Below, in pieces: positions 1-7,693 of a stretch of 10,525 nt of DNA. Origin of the DNA: an uncultured Granulicatella sp. (GTDB taxonomy: Bacteria; Bacillota; Bacilli; Lactobacillales; Aerococcaceae); NCBI GenBank assembly GCA_937891475.1, contig CALATC010000081.1, positions 1-10,525 of the forward strand, given 5' to 3'. The position numbers and the translations under genes were made by a program. A model generated the notes under the pieces. The model was not told the origin of the DNA. It made no database searches and saw only the letters and a list, made by a program, of their open reading frames with translations. How positions within the stretch are numbered: the stretch's first letter is position 1; each line of letters opens with the position of its first letter.

Positions 1-2
1 AA

Positions 3-419
3 AATGAATGGAAACCAACACAATGGTACATCACTTCTCCTGAAAAACAAAAAGAAGTTGCTAAGAAAAAATTAGATATTAAAGCCATTCAAAATGGAGA
101 TTATTCTAGCCTTAAAGGTACTTGGGTAGACGGTACTGGACATACCTTTACTTTTGATGAAAAAGGTCTTGTAGATGAAAATAATGAGATGAAATTATCT
201 TATTTCAAGGAATATAAAGGTACATTAATTGGTGGGTATGGTCCTAAGAATTCTCCAGTTGGTGGTGCAGCTGTTTATATCATCCCAGGTGGCGTTCCAA
301 TGACAGCCGATAGAAATGATACTTTCGTAGATCCTATTCAAACAGATAAAGATCGTATTTTTGCCGGACAACAATTCCCACGATTCGCAAGTGAATTCCA
401 TTATCGAATTGATGATTAA
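3..419 (+). CDS. C-terminal part of a DUF6287-type (probable surface lipoprotein) protein, 5' truncated by window edge
   Basis: The frame is open from the left edge to a TAA at 417-419, giving 138 residues; the N-terminus lies outside the window. An internal ATG at 189 is not the true start, because the frame continues upstream with clear protein character. Residues 25-41 of the fragment carry the DIKAIQNGDYSSLKGTW stretch, followed by a G-rich/TFTF segment. This resembles the DUF6287 domain (NGD-x-SS-L-x-GTW) seen in secreted or lipid-anchored proteins of streptococci, enterococci and relatives. The function of that domain is unknown. Any signal peptide or lipobox would be in the missing part. 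The gene converges on the fucose operon and ends 15 bases before a terminator hairpin, so it is probably not functionally linked to fucose use. The family assignment comes from motif memory only. Confidence 0.65.
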   Translation, partial: NEWKPTQWYITSPEKQKEVAKKKLDIKAIQNGDYSSLKGTWVDGTGHTFTFDEKGLVDENNEMKLSYFKEYKGTLIGGYGPKNSPVGGAAVYIIPGGVPMTADRNDTFVDPIQTDKDRIFAGQQFPRFASEFHYRIDD

Positions 420-434
420 CTAAATACGCATCAT

Positions 435-470
435 AAAAACCCGTCAGACTATAGATCTGACGGGTTTTTT
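435..470 (+). terminator. Rho-independent terminator of the DUF6287 gene, possibly bidirectional
   Basis: A nine-pair perfect stem (440-448 with 456-464, starting CCCGTCAGA) has a seven-base loop and is followed by six T residues at 465-470. On the left, AAAAA at 435-439 can pair with the T run, and reads as a T tract on the minus strand. The hairpin could therefore also act as a back-up stop for the fucose operon. Confidence 0.9.
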
Positions 471-476
471 GCTACT

Positions 477-503
477 AAAAAATGCCCCTATAAAAGGGAC
501 ATT
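477..503 (-). terminator. Rho-independent terminator of the fucose operon
   Basis: Read on the minus strand, 503-495 (AATGTCCCT) pairs with 489-481 (AGGGGCATT), with one U-G wobble and a five-base loop. It is followed directly by T residues, the complement of the A run 477-482. It lies 22 bases after the fucO stop codon and just before the convergent terminator at 435-470. Confidence 0.85.
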
Positions 504-525
504 ACGATTTGAAACTTTTAATTCA

Positions 526-1677
526 TTAGAATAATTCTTTATAGAAAGCAATTGTTTCTTCTAATGTTGGCATGAATGGGTTACCAGGTGCACAAGCATC
601 GATTAACGCATTCTTAGATAGATATTCGAAATCAAAGTCTTTTTCTTCAATTCCTAATTCAGTTAATTTCTTAGGAATACCTACAGTTTCAGATAATGTT
701 TCAATTTCTTTAATAGCATATGCTGCACATTCTTCATCTGATTTACCTGCTGGATCTAATCCTAAAGCTTTAGCTACATCACGGAATGCTGCAGGAACAC
801 GTTTAGCATTTTCACGTTCAATAACTGGTAATAACATTGCACAACATACACCGTGTGGTAATTTGTAAACAGCACCTAATTGGTGAGCCATTGAGTGAAC
901 ATAACCTAAACCTGCGTTGTTGAATGACATACCACCTAAGAAGATAGCATTTACCATTCCTTCACGAGCTTCGATATCGTGACCATCTTTTACAGCACGT
1001 GGTAAGTATTCTTTAATTAATTCAATTGCACCAATTGATAATTTTTTAGTTACTCCATAAGCACCTGGTGTTACTAATGCTTCAACAGCGTGAGTTAAAG
1101 CATCCATACCTGTTGCTGCAGTTAATGGAGCTGGTTTAGAAACCATTAATTCTGGATCGTTAACTGAGATTAATGCTAAACTATTTTTATCAACCATTAC
1201 CATTTTAACTTTACGTTCTTCGTCAGTAATAACGTAGTTAATTGTAATTTCTGCTGAAGTACCTGCTGTAGTGTTAATTGCTACTACTGGCAAACCTTTT
1301 TTAGCTGATTTGTGTAATCCTTCATAGTCTTGAGGTTTTCCACCATTTGTTGCGATAACTGAAATACAGCTTGCAGCATCCTGTGGAGATCCACCACCTA
1401 AACTAATAATGAAGTCACAGTTGTTTTCTTTTAATGCTTTAACTCCGTCTGTTACGTTTTTACAAGTTGGGTTAGGTTCTACATCTGAGAATACAACATA
1501 TTCAATTCCTGCTTCATCTAAAGGTTTTGTAACTTTAGGAAGAATTTCACTTGATTGGATAAACTTATCCGTTACTAATAAAGCTTTATTATAACCTAGG
1601 TCTTTTACATAAGAACCAATTTCGTTTACTACTCCTCTTCCGATTAAGTTAATTGCTGGTACATAAAATGTTGACAT
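526..1677 (-). CDS. fucO: Lactaldehyde reductase / L-1,2-propanediol oxidoreductase (iron-containing alcohol dehydrogenase)
   Basis: This 383-residue protein has the usual length of group III iron-dependent alcohol dehydrogenases. The nucleotide-binding GGGSPQD motif is at residues 94-100. The metal site is complete: D192 and H196 in MDALTH, H261 in GYVHSMAHQLG, and H275 in LPHGV; H265 matches the conserved second His of that loop. These align with D196, H200, H263 and H277 of E. coli FucO. In fucose catabolism the enzyme reduces L-lactaldehyde, a product of the aldolase step, to L-1,2-propanediol with NADH. It is cytoplasmic. It is the last gene of the operon and is separated from fucU by 63 AT-rich bases. 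A strong AAGGGGAG ribosome binding site at about 1685-1692 supports the ATG at 1677. Members of this family vary in substrate, so lactaldehyde specificity is inferred from the neighbours; another short-chain aldehyde or alcohol is possible. Confidence 0.88.
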   Translation of the reverse strand: MSTFYVPAINLIGRGVVNEIGSYVKDLGYNKALLVTDKFIQSSEILPKVTKPLDEAGIEYVVFSDVEPNPTCKNVTDGVKALKENNCDFIISLGGGSPQDAASCISVIATNGGKPQDYEGLHKSAKKGLPVVAINTTAGTSAEITINYVITDEERKVKMVMVDKNSLALISVNDPELMVSKPAPLTAATGMDALTHAVEALVTPGAYGVTKKLSIGAIELIKEYLPRAVKDGHDIEAREGMVNAIFLGGMSFNNAGLGYVHSMAHQLGAVYKLPHGVCCAMLLPVIERENAKRVPAAFRDVAKALGLDPAGKSDEECAAYAIKEIETLSETVGIPKKLTELGIEEKDFDFEYLSKNALIDACAPGNPFMPTLEETIAFYKELF

Positions 1678-1740
1678 AATGTTTCTCCCCTTAAAATATA
1701 AATAATTTTCATTTTTTTATTATTTAATCAGTGCTTATAC

Positions 1741-2163
1741 CTATAAAACACCTTTTTTCAGAATAATATTGCCATACAAGGCACTTTCTCCTGTTTGAAT
1801 CACTAGATATGCTTTTTCAGCTTGATCATAAAATTCAAAACGTTCAAATTCTTTAATTGCTGCACCTGGATGACTTTCTTCTAATAATTTTTTATACTCG
1901 TCCCAAATAACTGGAACTGTTGTATCTCCCGGCACTACTTGCATTAATCCTGCTTGATATGAGCTATATGTGTCTAATGGTAATAATTTTAGAATTGCTT
2001 CTAAAGCTACTGGAACTCCATGTCCGTCCATACGAACAACACGTTGTCCAATGCGGTGAGCTGGAAAATTCGCATCCGCGATTACCAGCTCATCACCATG
2101 ACCCATTTCCATTAAATATGCCACTAAATCAGGACTCAAAATTTTAGGAATTTGTTTTAACAT
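1741..2163 (-). CDS. fucU: L-fucose mutarotase (RbsD/FucU family)
   Basis: This 140-residue protein equals the length of E. coli FucU. RbsD/FucU hallmarks are visible: MGHGDEL with H22, IADANFPA with D30, and a C-terminal SALYGNIILKKGV block (residues 128-139). The family interconverts the alpha and beta anomers of L-fucose (FucU) or pyran and furan forms of ribose (RbsD), supplying the form used by the isomerase or kinase. The close match at the C-terminal block and the fucI context favour FucU. The ATG at 2163 overlaps the end of the kinase gene by 7 bases, which suggests translational coupling. Confidence 0.92.
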   Translation of the reverse strand: MLKQIPKILSPDLVAYLMEMGHGDELVIADANFPAHRIGQRVVRMDGHGVPVALEAILKLLPLDTYSSYQAGLMQVVPGDTTVPVIWDEYKKLLEESHPGAAIKEFERFEFYDQAEKAYLVIQTGESALYGNIILKKGVL

Positions 2164-3647
2164 GATGAAATTCCTTTCTTAATTTGTTTGAATTTTTGTT
2201 GAATGTTAGAAAATCCTTCAACAGATTGAGGCTCATAACGAGTCACAACTTCCGAAGCTTTAATAAGATTTTGTGCTTCTTGACGTGAATGAATCACTTC
2301 TAATGTCAATAATTGGGAAAGAATATTTCCTAATGCACTTGCTTCTACTGGCCCTGTAATAACAAGACGATTGGTGAAGTTAGCAGTAATTTGACATAAT
2401 AGTTTATTTTGGATTCCTCCACCTACCATTTGTACGGTTGTCATTTCTTGTTTTGTTAAGTCTTCTAATTGCTCAATTGTTTCTAAATAAGTTAATGCTA
2501 AACTTTCAATTACAATTCGAACAATATGTCCTTTTGTTTGAGGAACAGTCTGTCCTGTTACTTTACAAAACTCTTTGATTTTACTTTCCATATCTCCTGG
2601 CGAAGCAAATACTGGATCGTTTGGATAAATCCATGTTTGATTATCCGTTACTTTTTCAGCTAATTGTACCATTTCAGCAAAGCTTACTTCTTCACCTTGA
2701 CTTCTCCAGTCACGTTGTAATTCTTGGATAATCCACATGCCAGTTGTATTTTGAAGCAATCTGTATTTACCATCGAAGCATCCTTCATTGGTTAATCCTG
2801 ATTCGAATGCTTCATCTGTAATTACTGGTTTATCAGACTCAATTCCTACTAACGACCAAGTACCACATGAAATAAATACAGTACCTTTCTCATTTTCATA
2901 AGGAATTGCTAAAACTGCTGCAGCTGTATCATGTCCAGCTCCTGCAATCACTTTAAACGGTTCAACTTTTAATTCTTGAACAATTCTTGGTGATAAATCT
3001 CTTAATACAGACCCATTTTTAACTGGTGATGAGAACCATTTGGTTGGAATTCCTAGCTTTTCAAAAATTTCTTCTGAAAAATCTTGTGTGAAAACATCCA
3101 GTAAACCACTCGTACTTGCGATTGTATATTCGTTTGCAAGAACACCCGCTAATAAGTAATTAATTAAATCTGGGATAAACAAAACTCTTTGTACGACTTC
3201 TTTTAGCTGTGGTTTTTCTTGTAAATCTGAATATATTTGCAAGATTGTATTATACGTTGCAGGTTGAACTCCTGTTTTCTTAAATAATTCATTTTTAGAA
3301 ATTAATTGATAGAACGATTCTTCATAACGTCCCATTCGATTATCTCTGTAACAATGCGGTTGATAGAGCAAATCTCCATTGTGATCTAAGTATGCATAGT
3401 CCACTCCCCATGTATCAACAGAAATGGAACGAATCGGAATAGAATCATTTGAAGCTTTTTTAATTCCTTGTTTGATTTCACCAAATAGGTGTAACAAATT
3501 CCAATACAATCCATCGTTAAGATTCACCGGTTCATTTTTGAACCGATGAACCTCTGATAACTGGAGGGAGCTGCCATTATAAACGGCTTGCATGACACGC
3601 CCTGAACTTGCTCCTAAATCAATAGCTAACACTTTCATTAAGCTCAT
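2157..3647 (-). CDS. fucK: FGGY-family sugar kinase, RhaB-like; probable L-fuculokinase
   Basis: This 496-residue protein is an FGGY carbohydrate kinase. Motifs: DLGASSGRVM (residues 10-19, phosphate-binding loop 1), VDTWGVDY (77-84), YRDNR (100-104), GAGHDTAAAV (236-245) with probable catalytic base D240, CGTWSLVG (261-268), the adenosine motif VGGGIQNKLL (408-417), and TGPVEASALGNI (431-442). Most of these are typical of rhamnulokinase (RhaB) rather than E. coli-type FucK, which has DCGATN and TTFGVD at the matching places. Because fucI and fucU flank it and no rhamnose isomerase is present, ATP-dependent phosphorylation of L-fuculose to L-fuculose-1-phosphate is the likely role; L-rhamnulose remains possible. 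A GGAGG at 3655-3659, seven bases from the first ATG, favours the start at 3647 over the ATG three codons later. Confidence 0.85.
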   Translation of the reverse strand: MSLMKVLAIDLGASSGRVMQAVYNGSSLQLSEVHRFKNEPVNLNDGLYWNLLHLFGEIKQGIKKASNDSIPIRSISVDTWGVDYAYLDHNGDLLYQPHCYRDNRMGRYEESFYQLISKNELFKKTGVQPATYNTILQIYSDLQEKPQLKEVVQRVLFIPDLINYLLAGVLANEYTIASTSGLLDVFTQDFSEEIFEKLGIPTKWFSSPVKNGSVLRDLSPRIVQELKVEPFKVIAGAGHDTAAAVLAIPYENEKGTVFISCGTWSLVGIESDKPVITDEAFESGLTNEGCFDGKYRLLQNTTGMWIIQELQRDWRSQGEEVSFAEMVQLAEKVTDNQTWIYPNDPVFASPGDMESKIKEFCKVTGQTVPQTKGHIVRIVIESLALTYLETIEQLEDLTKQEMTTVQMVGGGIQNKLLCQITANFTNRLVITGPVEASALGNILSQLLTLEVIHSRQEAQNLIKASEVVTRYEPQSVEGFSNIQQKFKQIKKGISSC

Positions 3648-3673
3648 GCTTTTTCCTCCAAATTCTTTATATT

Positions 3674-4753
3674 TTATTCATATAATAATGCTTTAATTTC
3701 TTCTTTATCGATATTTGAAGCATCATACCATTTAGAACCAGTATCTACGTCTTTAACCGTTTCACCTTTAGCTGAAGCAATTGCTAATTTAACAGCTTGG
3801 TAACCAATTTGAACTGGGTCTTGAGTTACAGAACCTACAAAGACACCTTTACGGATAGCATCTTGTTGTAAAGCACCTGAGTCAAAACCAACAGCTAAGA
3901 TTTTATCTTTACCTAATTTAGATTCTTTGAAACCACCGTTTGCGTTGATGATTGCTTTAGCAGCAAATTCATTTGAACCATAAACTGCAATAGTATCTTC
4001 TTTTTCTAATACTGTTGAAGCTTCTGTTTTACCAGCAGCATCGTCTACTTGTGCAGGAACACGAACTTCAATGACAACTTTTGCATCTGCTTCAGAAACA
4101 TTGTTTTTGAATTTGTCATGTCCAACTACAGCTGTTTTGATACCTTTTTTCTCTAATAGTTCAACCATTTTATCAATGAAACCACTTGTTCTTTGAGTGA
4201 TTGATAGAGAGTTTACTTCTTGAGAAACAACCCCAATACGAGCTTTTTTATCTCCAACTTTGCTTTCTAATAATTTGAATAAGTTTTCTGCAGCATTTCC
4301 CCCAGCAGCGTGGTTGTCAGTTGAAGCTGTTGCTTTAATAGCTCCTTCTGGTGCACCAGGTACCCCTGAGTCAAACCCGATAATTGGAATATTTTTGCTT
4401 TGAGCTTGTTTAATTGCATCTAATTCTGCTTCAGTATCTAAAGCTGCTAATGCAATAGCTTTTGGATTTTTGTTGATTGCGTTGTTTAATTGTTCTAATT
4501 GTTCAGCAATAGCTGTTTCATTTTGAGGTCCTACGAATGTAATTTTAGCACCTAATTCATCTGCTGCTTTTGAAGCACCTTTGTTAACTGCTTTCCAAAA
4601 GTCATGTTGGAAACCTTTCGCAATTACTTCAACTTTAAAATCTCCACCTTTAGAGCCTCCGCCGTTTCCATCACTTGATTTTGATGAACAGCCTGCTAAG
4701 ATCGCAGATGCACAAGCAAAAGTGGCAATTGCAAATTTCAATGATTTTTTCAT
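3674..4753 (-). CDS. Sugar ABC transporter substrate-binding lipoprotein (RbsB-like, Peripla_BP_4)
   Basis: This 359-residue protein begins with KK, a hydrophobic stretch and a lipobox (LAGC, residues 19-22), so C22 should be lipidated and the protein anchored outside the membrane. A flexible Ser/Gly-rich linker follows (about 23-38). The body looks like a periplasmic-binding fold of the ribose/galactose class: VIAKGFQHDFWKAVNKGA near residue 43, AIALAALDTEAEL near 99, IIGFDSGV near 124, VYGSNEFAAKAI and AVGFDSG in the second lobe. It would capture the sugar for the permease and ATPase encoded upstream; L-fucose is inferred from the operon. A ribosome binding site AAAAGGAGAG is at 4761-4770. 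The kinase gene starts 26 bases after its stop. Confidence 0.92.
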   Translation of the reverse strand: MKKSLKFAIATFACASAILAGCSSKSSDGNGGGSKGGDFKVEVIAKGFQHDFWKAVNKGASKAADELGAKITFVGPQNETAIAEQLEQLNNAINKNPKAIALAALDTEAELDAIKQAQSKNIPIIGFDSGVPGAPEGAIKATASTDNHAAGGNAAENLFKLLESKVGDKKARIGVVSQEVNSLSITQRTSGFIDKMVELLEKKGIKTAVVGHDKFKNNVSEADAKVVIEVRVPAQVDDAAGKTEASTVLEKEDTIAVYGSNEFAAKAIINANGGFKESKLGKDKILAVGFDSGALQQDAIRKGVFVGSVTQDPVQIGYQAVKLAIASAKGETVKDVDTGSKWYDASNIDKEEIKALLYE

Positions 4754-4826
4754 AAGATTTCTCTCCTTTTATTTATCCTTATAGGATGTATACTAAAATT
4801 TTGAAACACTCAATACTTTTTAACGC

Positions 4827-5810
4827 TTATTTTTTCTTGTTTTGACGGATTAAGATATCAGAGTACACCGCTACAATTACTACAAATCCTGTGATGAATA
4901 ATTGATAGTGTGGTTGTAAGTCGATGTATGGTAAACCAATCTTCAATACTGACATGATGAATACCCCAATAATTGTACCAATTACTGAACCAACACCACC
5001 GGCTAATGAAGTACCACCGACTACTACCCCTGCGATTGCATCAAGTTCCATACCGTTACCAGTACCAGGAAGAATTGTTGAATAAGTTGCTGCATAAGCA
5101 ATACCAGCTAAACCAGCTAATAATCCACTAATCACATAAGCTGTACCTTCCCATTTGATTACATTAACCCCAGAAAGTCTTGTAGCTTCTTTGTTAGAAC
5201 CAATTGCGAAAATATAACGACCAACTTTTGTTTTATTTAATACAACTGCTGCTAAAAGTGCTACAATAATCAGTACAATCAACCCTGTCGGAAGATTATC
5301 TTGCGTTCTGAATAAATCTTTATACCAACCTTCACCAGTTCCACGTAATGGGAAAGTGATACTTTGTACATTAGATACGATTGAACTTAAACCACGTGAA
5401 ATCATCATTGTACCAAGTGTTGCAATAAATGGTGGTAAACCAAATTTCGCAATTAATACTCCGTTGAATAATCCGAATACACCTCCAATCACTAAAATTG
5501 CTAAAAGTGCTAACCATAAAGGCCAACCCATTTTTGTATGGAGCACACCACCAGTAATAGCAGCACACATCATTACAGTACCGATAGATAAGTCAATCCC
5601 ACCAGTGATAATAACGAATGTTACCCCAATAGCTAAAAACCCAATATAATAAGATGCATCTAAGATGCTGACTGCTGTATCAAATGAACGGAATGATTCA
5701 CTTGAGATTGCAAAAAATCCGAAAATAACAATCAATGCGATTATTGCGATTAATTTTTGTAGCCCAACTGTTTTTACTAGTTTAGTCCAGATGGAGTTTC
5801 TCTCTTCCAT
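4827..5810 (-). CDS. Sugar ABC transporter permease (RbsC-like, BPD_transp_2)
   Basis: This 327-residue membrane protein has about eight to ten hydrophobic segments, the first at about residues 18-36. Family landmarks are TGGIDLSIG (69-77), the cytoplasmic loop GRYIFAIGSNKEATRLSGV (197-215) that contacts the ATPase, and the glycine-rich segment from about 256 to 282. It forms the membrane pore of the importer as a homodimer. I place the start at the ATG 5808-5810: AGAGGGG at 5818-5824 lies seven bases upstream. The longer reading from a TTG at 5826-5828 would translate the ribosome binding site itself. The ATPase stop codon is 18 bases upstream of the ATG. The substrate is not determined by sequence; L-fucose is inferred from context. 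Confidence 0.92.
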   Translation of the reverse strand: MEERNSIWTKLVKTVGLQKLIAIIALIVIFGFFAISSESFRSFDTAVSILDASYYIGFLAIGVTFVIITGGIDLSIGTVMMCAAITGGVLHTKMGWPLWLALLAILVIGGVFGLFNGVLIAKFGLPPFIATLGTMMISRGLSSIVSNVQSITFPLRGTGEGWYKDLFRTQDNLPTGLIVLIIVALLAAVVLNKTKVGRYIFAIGSNKEATRLSGVNVIKWEGTAYVISGLLAGLAGIAYAATYSTILPGTGNGMELDAIAGVVVGGTSLAGGVGSVIGTIIGVFIMSVLKIGLPYIDLQPHYQLFITGFVVIVAVYSDILIRQNKKK

Positions 5811-5817
5811 ATTTATA

Positions 5818-5824
5818 CCCCTCT
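5818..5824 (-). promoter_or_regulatory. Ribosome binding site that fixes the permease start
   Basis: AGAGGGG on the minus strand is seven bases upstream of the ATG 5808-5810. It would be inside the coding sequence if the TTG at 5828 were used, so the shorter protein is preferred. Confidence 0.8.
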
Positions 5825-5828
5825 TCAA

Positions 5829-7325
5829 TTAACGATCTGTAGCTAAAGCTAAGATACGTTCTTGTGTTGCTTGACTAATGTCAAGTTCTCCTGTTTTACG
5901 TCCTTCACACATAACAACAATACGGTCACTCATACGTAGTATTTCTGTTAATTCTGAAGAAATCATAATGATTGATTTTCCTTGAGCAACTAGCTCGTTC
6001 ATCAATGTATAAATTTCACTTTTGGCACCAACGTCAATTCCTCGAGTTGGTTCATCAAAGATTAAGATATCACTGTCTTGTTCTAGCCATTTTGCAATAA
6101 CAACTTTTTGTTGGTTACCACCTGACAAGTTTCGAACTAATTGTTTTGAGGATGGTGTTTTTGTTCTTAATGATTTAACAAATTTATCACTTGCTGTAAC
6201 AATTTCTGCATCATTGATTAAACCACCATGTACATACTTATCTAAGTTTGTCATTACTGTATTATTTGCAATTGTCATATCAACAATACATCCATAACGT
6301 TTACGGTCTTCTGATAAGTATCCAATACCTTCACGAATAGCATCTTGAGGATTTTTAATATCAACTTCTTTGCCATTAATCTTAATGGTACCGCTATCTT
6401 TTTTATCCGCACCAAATAATAAACGCGCTACTTCTGTACGACCTGCACCCATTAAGCCAGAGAAGCCTAAGATTTCGCCTTTTCTTAATACAAAGCTTAC
6501 ATCTTTTACAGAACTTCCTGCATTTAAATGTTCAACTTCTAAGACTACTGGTGCATCTTCTGGTACTGCTGATGCTGCTTTTGGATCTTCGTAAATTGTA
6601 CGTCCAACCATCATCGCAATAATTTCGTCTTTAGTTGTATCTTTTGTATTTACCGTACCGACATATTCACCGTCACGCATAACCGTTACTCGGTCAGTAA
6701 TACGAGCAATTTCGTCCATACGGTGAGAAATATAAGTAATTCCTACACCTTTTTGACGTAAATCATCAATAATCACGAATAATTCATTGATTTCTGATTC
6801 TGTTAAAGCTGCAGTTGGTTCATCGAATACGATTACTTTAGCATCCATCGATAACGCTTTTGCAATTTCAACCATTTGTTGTTTTCCTACTGTCAAATGA
6901 CCCACTTTTTCTTGTGGATTAATATCCAGTTTTAACAAGTTGAATAATTCTTTTGCCTTCTTATTAGCTGCATTATCATCAATAAATAAACCTTGACTAA
7001 TTTCTTCACGACCAATGAAAATATTTTGTGCTACTGTTAAATCATTCATCATATTTAATTCTTGGTGAACGATAACAATACCATCATCCATCGCTTCTTT
7101 TGGTTTTGAATATTCCACTTGTTTTCCGTTATAGTGAATCGTTCCTTCGTTTGGTTTATGAATCCCTGTAAGAACCTTCATTAATGTGGATTTTCCTGCA
7201 CCATTTTCACCCATTAGGGCGTGTACTTCTCCAGCTCTTAAGTCGAAATCTACACCTTTTAAAGCTTTTACGGGGCCAAAACTTTTAACGATTCCCTTCA
7301 TTTCAAGAATAACTGGATTACTCAT
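5829..7325 (-). CDS. Sugar ABC transporter ATPase, two fused ATP-binding domains (RbsA/MglA-like)
   Basis: This is a 498-residue tandem ATPase of the ribose/galactose importer class. Domain 1 has an intact Walker A (GENGAGKST, about residues 39-47), a signature-like LTVGKQQ (144-150) and Walker B VIVFDEPT (164-171). Domain 2 has the degenerate Walker A GLMGAGRTE (290-298) that is usual for this family, the signature LSGGNQQ (400-406) and Walker B ILIFDEPT (420-427). It would power the permease encoded next. The start is ATG 7323-7325, preceded at six bases by AGGTG (7332-7336); the alternative GTG at 7332-7334 lies inside that ribosome binding site. The ATG overlaps the end of the PTS IIA gene by 8 bases, which suggests translational coupling. 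Confidence 0.94.
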   Translation of the reverse strand: MSNPVILEMKGIVKSFGPVKALKGVDFDLRAGEVHALMGENGAGKSTLMKVLTGIHKPNEGTIHYNGKQVEYSKPKEAMDDGIVIVHQELNMMNDLTVAQNIFIGREEISQGLFIDDNAANKKAKELFNLLKLDINPQEKVGHLTVGKQQMVEIAKALSMDAKVIVFDEPTAALTESEINELFVIIDDLRQKGVGITYISHRMDEIARITDRVTVMRDGEYVGTVNTKDTTKDEIIAMMVGRTIYEDPKAASAVPEDAPVVLEVEHLNAGSSVKDVSFVLRKGEILGFSGLMGAGRTEVARLLFGADKKDSGTIKINGKEVDIKNPQDAIREGIGYLSEDRKRYGCIVDMTIANNTVMTNLDKYVHGGLINDAEIVTASDKFVKSLRTKTPSSKQLVRNLSGGNQQKVVIAKWLEQDSDILIFDEPTRGIDVGAKSEIYTLMNELVAQGKSIIMISSELTEILRMSDRIVVMCEGRKTGELDISQATQERILALATDR

Positions 7326-7689
7326 GCGTTTCACCTACCTGTTCCAGTTTTATAACGCGCTCTTGGAGCGCTTTCATTTTTGTTTGTTGTTCAACGACGA
7401 TGCCTACCATTTCTAAGAGTAAGTGACTATTCATAAAATGATCTTGTGCATGCACTGCAAGCAATGTTGGAGAACCTGCTTCCCCTTTAATTTCTAATTG
7501 AATCATTTCCGTTTGAATATTGTGAGCTTCTACTCCTTTAGCTTTCGCTTCATCGAGTAATTCTCTTGCAGATGATAAATCACCTGCAAGAGCACTCTTC
7601 ATTGATTGCATCGCTAAAGATGTTACTTTACTACTTCTTACTATAAGTTGCATCAACCGTTGTGTATCTGCTTTTTTAGTATCACTCAT
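7318..7689 (-). CDS. PTS system EIIA component, lactose/cellobiose family, without a cognate IIC nearby
   Basis: This 123-residue protein is all-helical in character and matches the Lac-family EIIA pattern. LLAVHAQDHFM (about residues 76-86) carries the phosphorylatable H80 and the metal ligand D83, equivalent to H78 and D81 of lactose EIIA. LIVRSSKVTSLAMQSMKSA near the N-terminus is the usual first helix (normally LI..aG.ArS...EAl); here it reads R-S-S-K where the G-x-A-R-S core would be, so it is somewhat diverged. Its role would be to take phosphate from HPr and pass it to the EIIB encoded four bases upstream. No EIIC gene is in the window, and the next gene is an ABC ATPase that it overlaps by 8 bases. 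The role may therefore be regulatory, or the IIC may be encoded elsewhere. A modest AGGA ribosome binding site overlaps the end of the IIB gene. Confidence 0.88.
   Translation of the reverse strand: MSDTKKADTQRLMQLIVRSSKVTSLAMQSMKSALAGDLSSARELLDEAKAKGVEAHNIQTEMIQLEIKGEAGSPTLLAVHAQDHFMNSHLLLEMVGIVVEQQTKMKALQERVIKLEQVGETHE
7332..7336 (-). promoter_or_regulatory. Ribosome binding site that fixes the ABC ATPase start
   Basis: AGGTG on the minus strand lies six bases before the ATG 7323-7325, within the last codons of the PTS IIA gene. The possible upstream GTG start is part of this site and is therefore unlikely. Confidence 0.65.
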
Positions 7690-7693
7690 AAGT

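Noticed and set aside
572..868. 98-codon plus-strand open frame opposite fucO
   Set aside because: Antisense shadow of the intact fucO coding sequence.
1700..1725. AT-only inverted repeat (AAATAAT / ATTATTT) in the fucU-fucO gap, possible terminator or promoter
   Set aside because: The stem is seven A-T pairs with a long loop and no T tract. I could not find a convincing -35/-10 pair here for a separate fucO promoter.
4775..4787. Small hairpin ATCCT-TAT-AGGAT between the permease and binding-protein genes
   Set aside because: Five-pair stem without a T run; too weak to call a terminator or attenuator, and it lies just upstream of the binding-protein ribosome binding site.
5371..5568. 65-codon minus-strand frame inside the permease gene
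   Set aside because: Alternate frame of the permease with a Trp/Cys-rich nonsense composition and no ribosome binding site.
5811..5828. TTG start extending the permease by six residues
   Set aside because: The extension would translate the AGAGGGG ribosome binding site of the ATG at 5810.
7326..7334. GTG start extending the ABC ATPase by three residues
   Set aside because: The GTG is part of the AGGTG ribosome binding site; the ATG at 7325 is better placed.
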